From positions 62,001-126,000 of the forward strand of contig NZ_VFSU01000028.1 of assembly GCF_006385875.1 (NCBI RefSeq): 64,000 nt of DNA. The letters run 5' to 3'. Shown piece by piece: positions 1 through 7,863 of this stretch. Each line of letters opens with the position of its first letter. The stretch's first letter is position 1. The notes under the pieces are model-generated. The model saw nothing but the letters and a program-made list of their open reading frames with translations. It was not told the DNA's origin and searched no databases. The position numbers were made by a program, and so were the translations under genes. Origin of the DNA: Sandaracinobacter neustonicus (lineage in GTDB: Bacteria; Pseudomonadota; Alphaproteobacteria; Sphingomonadales; Sphingomonadaceae).

Positions 1-1
1 T

Positions 2-307
2 CTGCTGATGCTGCCAAATTTTGATCTGGGGCCGACGTCTCCGACAGTAACGGGGCCCCGCTGGGCCTATGGCCTGACGCCGGAGGATGGTTCCTATTAC
101 CCCGAAGGCTTCCTTGTATATGAAGGCGGCTTCAACACGTTGATTGATAGCAATGGCAATCGGTCGATATCTGGCTCTGATCGCGGTTTTCGAACCTATG
201 TGGATGTCAGCGGCGTGCCGGACGTGTCTTCGTGGGCTTTGATGATTATGGGCTTCGGCCTGGTTGGATTCAACGTTCGTCGTCGAGGAGTTGCCGTCGC
301 AGCCTGA
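2..307 (+). CDS. PEP-CTERM-like surface protein, C-terminal part (5' end outside window)
   Basis: The reading frame is open to the left edge, so only the last ~100 residues of a longer protein are visible. The C terminus has the layout of the alphaproteobacterial PEPxxWA-CTERM sorting signal: a short VPDVSSWA motif, a hydrophobic stretch (MIMGFGLVGF) and an arginine cluster (RRR). In this family the tail anchors an exported protein until an exosortase-like enzyme processes it. Here PEP is replaced by PDV, so the motif is a variant. The visible N-terminal part is rich in G, S, Y and D, as in extracellular domains. The passenger domain cannot be named. It is convergent with the acetyltransferase that ends at 323. 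Confidence 0.6.
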   Translation: MLMLPNFDLGPTSPTVTGPRWAYGLTPEDGSYYPEGFLVYEGGFNTLIDSNGNRSISGSDRGFRTYVDVSGVPDVSSWALMIMGFGLVGFNVRRRGVAVAA

Positions 308-322
308 TCGATCAGCGCTCAT

Positions 323-820
323 TTATCGGCTGGCTGGCCCCAACCCCCGAAACATCACCAGCGCATCCACAAACCCCAGCGCCGGATGCCGGAACGCGCC
401 GGGCAGCCGCCCCACCACCTGAAACCCCAGCGATTGCCACAGCCGCACCGCTCGCTCGTTGGTGCTCACCACGAAGTTGAACTGCATCGCCCGGAACCCC
501 CGCGTTGCGCCATGCGCCAGCGAATGCAGGCACATCGCCCGCGCCACCCCGCGCCCGGTCGCACTCGCCGCCGTCATGTAACCGCAGTTCGCCACATGCG
601 CCCCGCCGCCCGCCTGATTGGCGCGAATATAATAGGTGCCCAGAATCTCGGCCCCATCTTCGGCCACGAAGGTCTCCCGGTCTGCGCCCAGCCAATAGGC
701 CAGCGCCTCGGCCTCGCTCAGCGCCGGGTCCAGCGCATAGGTTTCGCCTGCGCGGATAGTCGGCAGGATGATGGCGGCGATGGCCCCGGAATCGGCGGGG
801 GTTGCGGGGCGGATGTGCAT
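323..820 (-). CDS. GNAT family N-acetyltransferase
   Basis: This is a 165-residue single-domain GNAT protein expected to transfer an acetyl group from acetyl-CoA to an amine; the substrate is not predictable. It begins MHIRPATPADSGAI, the usual first beta strand and helix of the fold. The acetyl-CoA pyrophosphate loop is represented by the T-G-R-G-V-A-R-A segment, and the late N-E-R-A-V-R-L-W-Q-S-L-G-F segment is typical of motif B. The start at 820 is chosen because GNAT homology begins there; the frame stays open upstream without conserved sequence. It is divergent from yebC. Confidence 0.85.
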   Translation of the reverse strand: MHIRPATPADSGAIAAIILPTIRAGETYALDPALSEAEALAYWLGADRETFVAEDGAEILGTYYIRANQAGGGAHVANCGYMTAASATGRGVARAMCLHSLAHGATRGFRAMQFNFVVSTNERAVRLWQSLGFQVVGRLPGAFRHPALGFVDALVMFRGLGPASR

Positions 821-914
821 GGCGCCGTGGTAGGGCCGCCATGGCCGCGCGGCAACGTCCGGGCCTGCCCGCACGATCTTTTCAAATCGCCGCTACTTCC
901 CTAAAGCGCTGCCC

Positions 915-1655
915 ATGGCAGGTCATTCCAAGTTCAAGAACATCATGCACCGCAAGGGTGCGCAGGATGCGAAGCGCTCCAAGGTCTTCTCCAAGCTGGC
1001 GCGGGAAATCACCACTGCGGCCAAGGGCGGCAATGCCGATCCGGCGTTCAATCCCCGGCTGCGGGCCGTCATCGCGGCGGCAAAGGCCGTCTCCATGCCG
1101 AAAGACAATATCGATCGCGCGCTGAAAAAGGCCGAAGGCGGCGACGCGGAAAATTACGAGGAAATCCGCTACGAAGGCTTCGGCCCCGGCGGCGTCTCCG
1201 TGATCGTCGAGGCCCTGACGGACAACCGCAACCGCACCGCGACAGACGTGCGCACCGCCTTCTCGAAGAATGGCGGGAATGTCGGCACCTCCGGCTCCGT
1301 CTCACACGGGTTTGAACGGCTCGGCCTCATCACCTATCCTGCTTCGGCCGGAAGCGCGGACAAGCTGTTCGAAGCCGCGCTGGAAGCCGGCGCGGACGAT
1401 GTGGAATCCGGCGAAGACGAACATGAAATCTGGACCGCGGCAGACAGCCTGCACGAAGTCGCCAAGGCGCTGGAAGCCGCGCTGGGCGACAACGCCGGTG
1501 CCAAGCTCGCATGGCGGCCGAAAGAGTGGGTGGAAGTCGGCACGGAAACCGCCCAGCAGCTGCTGAAGATGATCGACACGCTGGAAGATCTGGACGACGT
1601 CCAGAATGTCTACGGCAATTACGACGTGCCGGACGAGGTGTTGAGCCAGCTGTGA
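915..1655 (+). CDS. yebC: YebC/PmpR family DNA-binding regulatory protein
   Basis: A 246-residue protein of the YebC/TACO1 family, with the diagnostic start [23 protein letters not shown]-like segment and full family length. Members bind nucleic acid in the cytoplasm. Some act as transcriptional regulators, and recent work links others to translation through difficult motifs. It is the first gene of a tight block: its TGA stop at 1653-1655 overlaps the GTG start of ruvC. That linkage of yebC to ruvCA is common in proteobacteria and suggests co-expression with Holliday-junction processing. No strong Shine-Dalgarno sequence is visible before the ATG. Confidence 0.95.
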   Translation: MAGHSKFKNIMHRKGAQDAKRSKVFSKLAREITTAAKGGNADPAFNPRLRAVIAAAKAVSMPKDNIDRALKKAEGGDAENYEEIRYEGFGPGGVSVIVEALTDNRNRTATDVRTAFSKNGGNVGTSGSVSHGFERLGLITYPASAGSADKLFEAALEAGADDVESGEDEHEIWTAADSLHEVAKALEAALGDNAGAKLAWRPKEWVEVGTETAQQLLKMIDTLEDLDDVQNVYGNYDVPDEVLSQL

Positions 1656-2140
1656 TCCGAATCCTCGGCCTCGACCCGAGCCTGTCCAGAACCGGCTGGG
1701 GCCTGATCGGGGCCGAGGGCAACCGGCTGGTGCACATCGCCCATGGCGCGATTCCCACCCGCGCCGCCGATCCGCTGCCCGCGCGGTTGAAAATTCTGCA
1801 CGACGGCATCGCCGCCCTCATCGCCGCTCACGCGCCGCAGGAAGCCGCCGTGGAGGAGGTGTTCGTGAACAAGAACCCGCAATCCACCCTGAAGCTGGGG
1901 CAGGCGCGCGGCGTGGTGCTGCTGGCCGTGGGGCATCTCAGCGTGTCTGAACATGCCACCCGGCTGGTGAAAAAGGCGCTGACCGGCACCGGCGCTGCCG
2001 AAAAGGCGCAGGTTGCCGCCATGGTTGCCCGCATCCTCCCCGGCTGCGGCCCGATGGGCGAGGATGAAGCCGATGCACTCGCCGTCGCCATCGCGCACGC
2101 GCACCTTCGCACCGCCACGCAAATGCGGGTTTCCGCATGA
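1652..2140 (+). CDS. ruvC: Holliday junction endodeoxyribonuclease RuvC
   Basis: RuvC resolves Holliday junctions by paired nicks within the RuvABC complex. From the GTG at 1652 the protein has 162 residues and keeps all four acidic metal ligands: D8 in the GLDPS motif, E68 in VEEVF, and D138 and D141 in [12 protein letters not shown]. The start is a GTG sharing four bases with the yebC stop (GTGA), and the next conserved residues are IRILGLDP. The 3' end overlaps ruvA by ATGA. Spacing and overlaps indicate translational coupling of yebC, ruvC and ruvA. Confidence 0.96.
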   Translation: MIRILGLDPSLSRTGWGLIGAEGNRLVHIAHGAIPTRAADPLPARLKILHDGIAALIAAHAPQEAAVEEVFVNKNPQSTLKLGQARGVVLLAVGHLSVSEHATRLVKKALTGTGAAEKAQVAAMVARILPGCGPMGEDEADALAVAIAHAHLRTATQMRVSA

Positions 2141-2736
2141 TCGCCAGCCTGAAAGGTACAGTTCAGGCCATAGGCGCGGACCATGCGGTGATCGAGGTGG
2201 GCGGTGTCGGCTACCTCGTGCAGGCCTCTGGCCGGACACTCTCCGCGCTGGAACCGGGCGCGGGCGTGTTCCTACTGGTGGAAACGCAGGTCCGCGAAGA
2301 CGCCATCACACTGTTCGGCTTCGGCACGAGCCACGAACGGGACTGGTTCCGCCTCCTCACCGGCGTGCAGGGCGTCGGCGGCAAGCTGGCGCTCGCCATC
2401 CTCGGCACGCTCGCGCCAGACGAAATCGCCCGCGCCATCACGCTGGACGACAAGGCCATGATCGCCCGCGCGCCGGGCGTCGGCCCCCGCCTCGCCGTGC
2501 GCATCCTCACCGAACTGAAAGGCAAGGCTCCCGCGGCCGGCGGCCTCTCTGAACGATCTCCGCTCAACGCCGCGCGCCCCCACTCCTCCGAAGCGGACGC
2601 CATCGCCGCACTGGAATCGCTGGGCTTCCGAACAGCCGAAGCCGCCCGAGCTGTGGCACAAGCCCTGCGCGACCTCGGCGAAGACCAATCCACTCCCAAT
2701 CTGATCCGCGAGTCGCTGAAACGCGCAAGCCGGTAG
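2137..2736 (+). CDS. ruvA: Holliday junction branch migration protein RuvA
   Basis: RuvA is the tetrameric junction-binding subunit that loads RuvB hexamers for branch migration. The 199 residues match the family: an N-terminal OB fold (about 1-62, beginning MIASLKGTV), two helix-hairpin-helix motifs (G-V-Q-G-V-G-G-K and A-P-G-V-G-P-R near 70-120), a variable linker and a C-terminal RuvB-binding helical domain (about 150-199, SEADAIAALESLGF). The start codon overlaps the ruvC stop. Unlike many genomes, ruvB does not follow directly but lies about 1.8 kb downstream past a repeat element and two opposite-strand genes. Confidence 0.96.
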   Translation: MIASLKGTVQAIGADHAVIEVGGVGYLVQASGRTLSALEPGAGVFLLVETQVREDAITLFGFGTSHERDWFRLLTGVQGVGGKLALAILGTLAPDEIARAITLDDKAMIARAPGVGPRLAVRILTELKGKAPAAGGLSERSPLNAARPHSSEADAIAALESLGFRTAEAARAVAQALRDLGEDQSTPNLIRESLKRASR

Positions 2737-2750
2737 GGGCGGGCGGGGGC

Positions 2751-3163
2751 GGGGGTTTTTGCCTCCGGCGGCCAAGGGCTTTGCCCTTGGAACCCAGCAG
2801 GGACATGATGTCCCTGCACCCTCAACATTTGCGTTGCGTCTGAACTCCCACGTCGTCTGAGTGATCAGATTCGACTGCCTGCGGCGCTACATAGCCCTCT
2901 CCCCCTGCAAGGGGGAGAGTACGAGAGGGGGTGTCACCGCCGGGTCTGATCCACAACGGTCGAACACGCACAGCGGGAAGCGCCGCAGGCCATAAACTCC
3001 CAACCTTGCGCCAAGCGGATGGCCCCCACCCCAACCCTCCCCTGGAAGCGAAGCTGACGCAAAGCGTCAACGGAAGGGGCTTAAAAAACTCCGGGGGTGC
3101 AGGGGCGTCACGCCCCTGCCGGGTGCCGGGCAGAGCCCGGCCCGCCGGAGGCAAAAACCCCCC
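2751..3163 (+). repeat. Palindromic non-coding repeat element, full copy 1, with 21-bp terminal inverted repeats
   Basis: This is the only content between ruvA and the lipoprotein gene; no credible ORF is present. The ends, 2751-2771 and 3142-3162, are perfect 21-bp inverted repeats containing the core GCCTCCGGCGG. Each arm carries two hairpins in mirrored order. Left arm: CCAAGGGC-TTT-GCCCTTGG (2772-2790) and a 19-nt palindrome starting CAGGGACAT (2798-2816). Right arm: CAGGGGCG-TCA-CGCCCCTG (3100-3118) and GCCGGGC-AGA-GCCCGGC (3125-3141). A further hairpin, CTCTCCCCCT-GCA-AGGGGGAGAG, lies at 2897-2919. Related copies occur at 26886-27415 and 34046-34220. It sits between two convergent genes. 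Confidence 0.8.
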
Positions 3164-3174
3164 GCCCACCAAAT

Positions 3175-3399
3175 TCATCCCACCGGCTTGGCCGCCCGGA
3201 ACAGCGCCCATTCCTCCACCACGCGCCCGTCCGGCAGGTGGCACCAGCCGGTTTGCCCGCCCGGCCCGTTGCGGATTTCCAGCTTGCCGCCCTGATCCGT
3301 GCAATATTTCGAAGCTGGATTCGGCATGCCGATGGGCTTTTCCGGCGGTTCCGGTTGCGAACAGGCGGCCAGCAGTATCAAGGGCAAAAGTCGTTTCAT
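3175..3399 (-). CDS. DUF333 domain lipoprotein
   Basis: A 74-residue exported lipoprotein. The N terminus MKRLLPLILLAACSQ is a short type II signal peptide with a lipobox ending at Cys13. The rest matches DUF333: NPASKYCTDQGGKLEIR, then a G-W-C-H-L-P-D-G-R-V-V-E-E-W segment, with two conserved cysteines likely to pair. Function of DUF333 is unknown; members are small periplasmic or outer-membrane-associated lipoproteins. The ATG at 3399 is chosen because it begins the signal peptide and lies one base after the stop of the upstream dipeptidase gene, suggesting they are co-translated. Confidence 0.82.
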   Translation of the reverse strand: MKRLLPLILLAACSQPEPPEKPIGMPNPASKYCTDQGGKLEIRNGPGGQTGWCHLPDGRVVEEWALFRAAKPVG

Positions 3400-3400
3400 C

Positions 3401-4507
3401 TCACCCGCCCCACACATCGCGATACAGCCGCAGCCAGTTGGTTCCGAACAGCTTTTCCAGCTTCGCCTGCCCATGGCCGCGCGCGGCCAGCAGGCTGGCG
3501 AGATAGGGGAAACGATCCAGCCGGTTCAGTTCCAGCACCAGCGGCAGCACGTCCGGGCCTTCGCCCGGCGCGGCGAAGCCCATTTTGCTGCGATATTCAT
3601 ACTCCTCGCGCGCGCGTTTCCATGTGTCGTCGGTGATCGGCGTGGGGATGGGGCCATTGTCTGTGCCGATGGCGACATGGTCTTCGCCGCAGACTTTCCA
3701 CGCATGTTCGATGTGAGTGATCACGTCGGCGGCGGTGGCTTTGCCGTTCGGCACAAGGAAGGGCATGAAGTAGATGCCGACCACGCCGCCCTTGTCCGCC
3801 ACGGTTTTCATGTCGGCGTCGAAGGCGTTGCGGGGGTGATCATGCAGGTCGCGGCAGCCGGTGTGGCTGATGCTGGGCGGGCGCTTCGCCTGTGCCAGCC
3901 CTTCGCGGATGGTGTTCGCGCCGCCGTGGGAGAGGTCGAACAGCATTTTTTCCGCCTCGATCCGCTCGATAGTGGCCTTGGCGAGGCGGGAGAGGCTGGC
4001 GTTGGCGGGCTCCAGCGAGCCGTCGCCCGACAGGTTGCGGAGGTTGTAGGTGAGTTGCACGCAGCGGACGCCGCGTTCCTTCAGCTTCCCCACCCGATCC
4101 AGATCGGAGCCGATCATGGCGGTGTCCTGCGTGCCGTAGAGGATGCCCAGCTTGCCCGCCTTCTTCGCGGCTTCAATGTCTGCAGCGGTTTTGATCTTCA
4201 CCAGCACGTCCGGGTTGGCCGCAAATACGGAATCATGATCGTCCATGAAGCCGTTCACCTTTTCCCAGATATCGGGCTGGTTACCCACCGGCACCAGCGT
4301 GGTGCGCATGGTGGAAAGGCCGGTTTTCCGAAGCTCGGCGATCGCCCGGTCAGACAGCCGGGTCTGATCTTCGGGGCCGTAGGGATCGCTGAGGCCGGAA
4401 AGGCCGTCGATCACCAACGCGTTGGCGAACCAGCCCGGCGGCTTCGCCAGCGCGGGGACGGCAAGAGTCGCGGCACCCGCCGCCAGCAAAGTTCGACGTG
4501 TGAGCAC
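3401..4507 (-). CDS. Peptidase M19 (membrane dipeptidase) family protein, divergent metal site
   Basis: The 368-residue product begins with an exported leader ([21 protein letters not shown], Tat-like twin arginine at 4-5). The core follows the renal dipeptidase fold: a DLSHGG segment and the [16 protein letters not shown] segment supply the family histidines, followed by the typical GGVVGIYF strand. Two other parts of the classical binuclear zinc site are not visible: the early HxD is L36-S37-G38 (IDGLSGL), and the usual GIEG glutamate region reads GILYGTQD. It may therefore be a variant hydrolase or non-catalytic. The GTG start at 4507 places the leader correctly, 37 bases from the divergent ruvB start. 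Confidence 0.75.
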   Translation of the reverse strand: MLTRRTLLAAGAATLAVPALAKPPGWFANALVIDGLSGLSDPYGPEDQTRLSDRAIAELRKTGLSTMRTTLVPVGNQPDIWEKVNGFMDDHDSVFAANPDVLVKIKTAADIEAAKKAGKLGILYGTQDTAMIGSDLDRVGKLKERGVRCVQLTYNLRNLSGDGSLEPANASLSRLAKATIERIEAEKMLFDLSHGGANTIREGLAQAKRPPSISHTGCRDLHDHPRNAFDADMKTVADKGGVVGIYFMPFLVPNGKATAADVITHIEHAWKVCGEDHVAIGTDNGPIPTPITDDTWKRAREEYEYRSKMGFAAPGEGPDVLPLVLELNRLDRFPYLASLLAARGHGQAKLEKLFGTNWLRLYRDVWGG

Positions 4508-4544
4508 TCTTTCATCCCCTGTATGCGCTGCTAAGGGTTTGACG

Positions 4545-5576
4545 ATGGACGATGCGGACAGGCTGATCAATCCGCTGAAGCGGGCCGACGATGCGGATGC
4601 GGCGCTGCGGCCTAAGACGCTCGCCGATTTCGTGGGGCAGAAGGCCGCGCGGGAGAATCTGCGCGTGTTCATCGACGCCGCCCGCCATCGCGGCGACGCG
4701 CTGGATCATGTGCTGCTCGCCGGGCCGCCGGGGCTGGGCAAGACCACGCTGGCGCAGATCGTGGCGCGGGAAATGGGTGTGGGCTTCCGCGCGACATCCG
4801 GGCCGGTGATCGCCAAGGCGGGCGATCTCGCCGCGCTGCTGACCAATCTGGAACCCAACGACGTTCTGTTTATTGATGAAATTCACCGGCTTGCGCCGCA
4901 TGTGGAGGAAATCCTCTATCCCGCGATGGAGGATCGGGCGCTGGACATCATGATCGGCGAAGGCCCCTCCGCGCGATCCATCCGGGTGGATCTGCCGCCC
5001 TTCACGCTGGTGGGGGCCACCACCCGCTCCGGCCTTGTGACGCAGCCGCTGCGAGACCGTTTCGGTATTCCGGTGCGGCTGATCTTCTACACCGAGGATG
5101 AGCTTCATTCCGTGGTGACACGCGCTGCCGGGCTGCTGGGGCTGGCGCTGAGCGAGGACGGCGCGCGCGAAATCGCGCGGCGCGCGCGCGGCACGCCGCG
5201 CATCGCCGGGCGGCTACTGCGCCGGGTGCGCGACTTCGCCGCCGGACGCAGCGAACCGGTGAATTCCGCCTTCGCCGACAACGCCTTGAACCGGCTGGAG
5301 GTGGACCGGCTGGGGCTGGACGCACAGGATCGGCGCTACCTGTGGATGATCGCCGACCTCTACAAGGGCGGGCCTGTCGGCATCGAAACGCTGGCGGCGG
5401 GCCTGTCCGAAGCGCGCGACACGCTGGAAGATGTGGTGGAACCCTATCTGATCCAGACGGGGCTGGTGGCGCGCACCGCACGCGGCCGGGTGCTGAACGC
5501 CGGGGCGTGGAAGCATCTGGGGCTGAAACCACCCGCCGGGCAGTCGGAACTGCCTCTGGAGGCGGACGGGGAGTAG
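4545..5576 (+). CDS. ruvB: Holliday junction branch migration DNA helicase RuvB
   Basis: RuvB is the AAA+ motor that drives branch migration with RuvA. The 343-residue protein has the Walker A motif GPPGLGKT at 60-67, Walker B LFIDEIH at 109-115, sensor residues in GATTRSG, the arginine region LRDRFG, and a C-terminal winged helix (about 255-330). The ATG at 4545 is preceded by AAGGG (4533-4537) at good spacing; an in-frame TTG lies two codons upstream. It is transcribed away from the M19 gene and convergent with the M48 peptidase. Confidence 0.97.
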   Translation: MDDADRLINPLKRADDADAALRPKTLADFVGQKAARENLRVFIDAARHRGDALDHVLLAGPPGLGKTTLAQIVAREMGVGFRATSGPVIAKAGDLAALLTNLEPNDVLFIDEIHRLAPHVEEILYPAMEDRALDIMIGEGPSARSIRVDLPPFTLVGATTRSGLVTQPLRDRFGIPVRLIFYTEDELHSVVTRAAGLLGLALSEDGAREIARRARGTPRIAGRLLRRVRDFAAGRSEPVNSAFADNALNRLEVDRLGLDAQDRRYLWMIADLYKGGPVGIETLAAGLSEARDTLEDVVEPYLIQTGLVARTARGRVLNAGAWKHLGLKPPAGQSELPLEADGE

Positions 5577-5586
5577 GCGAGGGGGG

Positions 5587-6666
5587 TCAGCGCCCGGCCT
5601 GATCCGCACCCCCCGCACACGCCCCGCGCACCGCCGCCCAATCCGCCGCGCCCATCGCCGGGCTGCCTGCGCGCACCCCTCCGGCGCGGATGGTGGCGAG
5701 CCGTTCGGCGTCTGCCGGGTGGGTGCTGGCCCAGTCGCCCAGCCCGCTCAGACGGGTGGGGGGCGGTTGGGTGGAGAGTTGCCGTTCGAAAAAGGCCTCC
5801 AGACCAGCGCTGGAGATTCCGGCTGTGGCCAGCGCGGTCAGGGCGAAGCTGTCGGCTTCGCGCTCGCCGTCGCGGGTAGCGGCCAGCATCAGGCCTAGGT
5901 CGGCCAGATGGCCGCCGTCTCCGGCGATGGTTCCGGCCAGCAGGGAAAATCCATGCACACGCAGCAACGCGCGGGTGGGGTGGTGGTGGGCGACATGCCC
6001 CATTTCATGCGCCAGCACCCCGGCCAGTTCGTCCGGGCCGGATGCCGCGTCGATCAGCCCGCGCGTCAGCACGATCTGCCCGCCCGGCCCGGCGAAGGCG
6101 TTGGCCAGCGGCCAGTCCGCCAGCGTGATGGTCAGCGGCATCGGCGCGTCGTCCGGCGGCGTCAGTCGCGCCGCCAGCCGGGAAAGCGCCGCGCTGGCCT
6201 CTGCGCTGTCGCAGCGGCGGTTGCCCACGATCTGCCGCACCATGTCGCGCCCCAGCGGTTCCGCCACGGCATCGGGTAGCAGCGGCGCGGTCTGCGCCAG
6301 CAGCAGGCCGCCCCACAGCCACAGCCCGGCGGCGGCGGCAGCGATCCCGGTAGCCGCCATGGCGGTCAGCCGCAGGTCGCGCGGTTGCATGTCGGCGTTG
6401 CTGGGAATTCCGGCCAGCCATGCGGGCGGCAGCGGCGGCTCGGCGATCAGCCGCCAATCCGGATTCTGCACATGCCCCAACACGGTGCGGCGCGCGCCCG
6501 ATGTCAGTTGCCGCAGTTCGCGCCGCGCCAGTAGTGCGTCGACGTCTCCGCTCAGTTGCAGCCCGCCCGCCCATGGGCTGATCTGCACCAGATGCCGCGT
6601 GGCGGTTTCGCCATCGAACAGCCAGGCGGCGGCTTCAGATCCGGCCGATGGCGAAGGCGTCGGCAA
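5587..6666 (-). CDS. M48 family metallopeptidase
   Basis: A membrane-anchored zinc metalloprotease of about 359 residues. The N-terminal cytoplasmic domain resembles the F-D-G-x-T-A-R-x-H-x-V module of such proteins. One transmembrane segment follows at about residues 103-126 (MAATGIAAAAAGLWLWGGLL), then the protease domain with HEMGH at about 220-224 and the downstream third ligand in READSFAL. It probably cleaves membrane or periplasmic proteins. The start is uncertain: a TTG at 6666 overlaps the end of the DUF898 gene by 32 bases, and an ATG lies at 6732; no ATG is closer to the conserved part. Pairing with a DUF898 gene is recurrent in proteobacteria. Confidence 0.82.
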   Translation of the reverse strand: MPTPSPSAGSEAAAWLFDGETATRHLVQISPWAGGLQLSGDVDALLARRELRQLTSGARRTVLGHVQNPDWRLIAEPPLPPAWLAGIPSNADMQPRDLRLTAMAATGIAAAAAGLWLWGGLLLAQTAPLLPDAVAEPLGRDMVRQIVGNRRCDSAEASAALSRLAARLTPPDDAPMPLTITLADWPLANAFAGPGGQIVLTRGLIDAASGPDELAGVLAHEMGHVAHHHPTRALLRVHGFSLLAGTIAGDGGHLADLGLMLAATRDGEREADSFALTALATAGISSAGLEAFFERQLSTQPPPTRLSGLGDWASTHPADAERLATIRAGGVRAGSPAMGAADWAAVRGACAGGADQAGR

Positions 6667-7747
6667 GCCCGTCCCCCTGCAACGGAACAGACAGCACCGA
6701 TTGGCGCACGCTGCGCGAATCCAGCTCCCCATAGAGCAACAGGTGATCCATCCAGAAATGCCACAGCCGGAAGCGCAGCAGCAGCAGCCCCACCCCCAGT
6801 GTCAGCACCGCCCAGCCCAGATTGCCCGCATAGAAGCGCAGCCAGTCCCCGGCGGTGGCGGAAAAGCCGAAGCGCATGCCGCCCACGCTGGTCGCGCCCA
6901 GCGCCTCCTGATGGAAATGCGCGCGATAACCCAGCATCAGGAACACCGAGGCGACCAGCGCGATGGCGAGATAGCCGCCGGTTTCCACCAGCGCGAAGTT
7001 CGCGCCGTTATCCAGCATCGCCCCGGTGCCCGCCCCGCTGAGCATGCGCCACAGGATTTCCACCCCTTCCCAGCCCATCGCAAAGGCAAGGCCGAAGGCA
7101 AGGATGGAGCCGAGATAGGCGGGCCAGAAGCTGCCCGTCAGCGTGCGCCAGTCCACATCGGCGCGCACCTGCAGATTGCCATACATCGCCGCACCCCACA
7201 GCGCGTTCCAGCGCTGCGCGTCGGCATAGGGGGTGGCAAAGCCCAGAGTCACAAGGTTCAGCAGCACCAGCCGCAGGTTCAACCACGCATAGGCCAGCCC
7301 ATCCCCCGCCATGCCGGCGCGGATGCCGCGCCAGCTGGTGCGGCTGAGCATGTAGCGGCGCGAGCGATAGACGGCGAAGCCGAACAGCCACACCAGCCCC
7401 AGCATGATCGCGCCCTGCGCCGCAAAGGCCAGCCAGCCCATGCCCATCCCGCGCAGCACGCCGATCGCCAGAGTGAGCAGAGACAGCGGTGCCAGCAACA
7501 GCAGGAACACCAGCAATGCGCCCAGCAACAGCTCGATGCCGCGCCCGCGATAATCCAGCGGATCGCCATCCACCGTGGTTTCCGCCCACAGCCAGCGGCG
7601 GATCGCCGTTTTCCACCAGAAGCGGTGCAACCCCAATGTGAAAATCGTCAGCGCCAGCCGCCCCAGCTGCGCCTTGAACCATGGGCCTTGCTGCCCTTCG
7701 AACCGCACCCGGTCACCGGCCGGGCGTCCTGCTACGCGCACATCCAT
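6635..7747 (-). CDS. DUF898 (YjgN-like) membrane protein
   Basis: A 370-residue polytopic inner-membrane protein of the YjgN/DUF898 family, whose biochemical role is unknown. The N terminus (VRFEGQQGPWFKAQLGRL, then LTIFTLGLHRFWW) is the typical FxG...G.FW.....T.GLY..W signature. Several hydrophobic segments follow. The start at 7747 is preceded by an AAGGGG sequence. It is upstream of, and overlapping, the M48 peptidase gene, so the two are probably one transcriptional unit and may act together at the membrane. Confidence 0.85.
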   Translation of the reverse strand: MDVRVAGRPAGDRVRFEGQQGPWFKAQLGRLALTIFTLGLHRFWWKTAIRRWLWAETTVDGDPLDYRGRGIELLLGALLVFLLLLAPLSLLTLAIGVLRGMGMGWLAFAAQGAIMLGLVWLFGFAVYRSRRYMLSRTSWRGIRAGMAGDGLAYAWLNLRLVLLNLVTLGFATPYADAQRWNALWGAAMYGNLQVRADVDWRTLTGSFWPAYLGSILAFGLAFAMGWEGVEILWRMLSGAGTGAMLDNGANFALVETGGYLAIALVASVFLMLGYRAHFHQEALGATSVGGMRFGFSATAGDWLRFYAGNLGWAVLTLGVGLLLLRFRLWHFWMDHLLLYGELDSRSVRQSVLSVPLQGDGLADAFAIGRI

Positions 7748-7863
7748 GTCAGCCCCTTATCCGGGCCCGGCTGGTTGCCCCCGCTCGGGCCGCGCCCACC
7801 TTCCGGCGGGCAAGGCGGATGCTATGCTGCCGCGGCCCTTGTGAAAAGCCCAATAGTGGCGGG

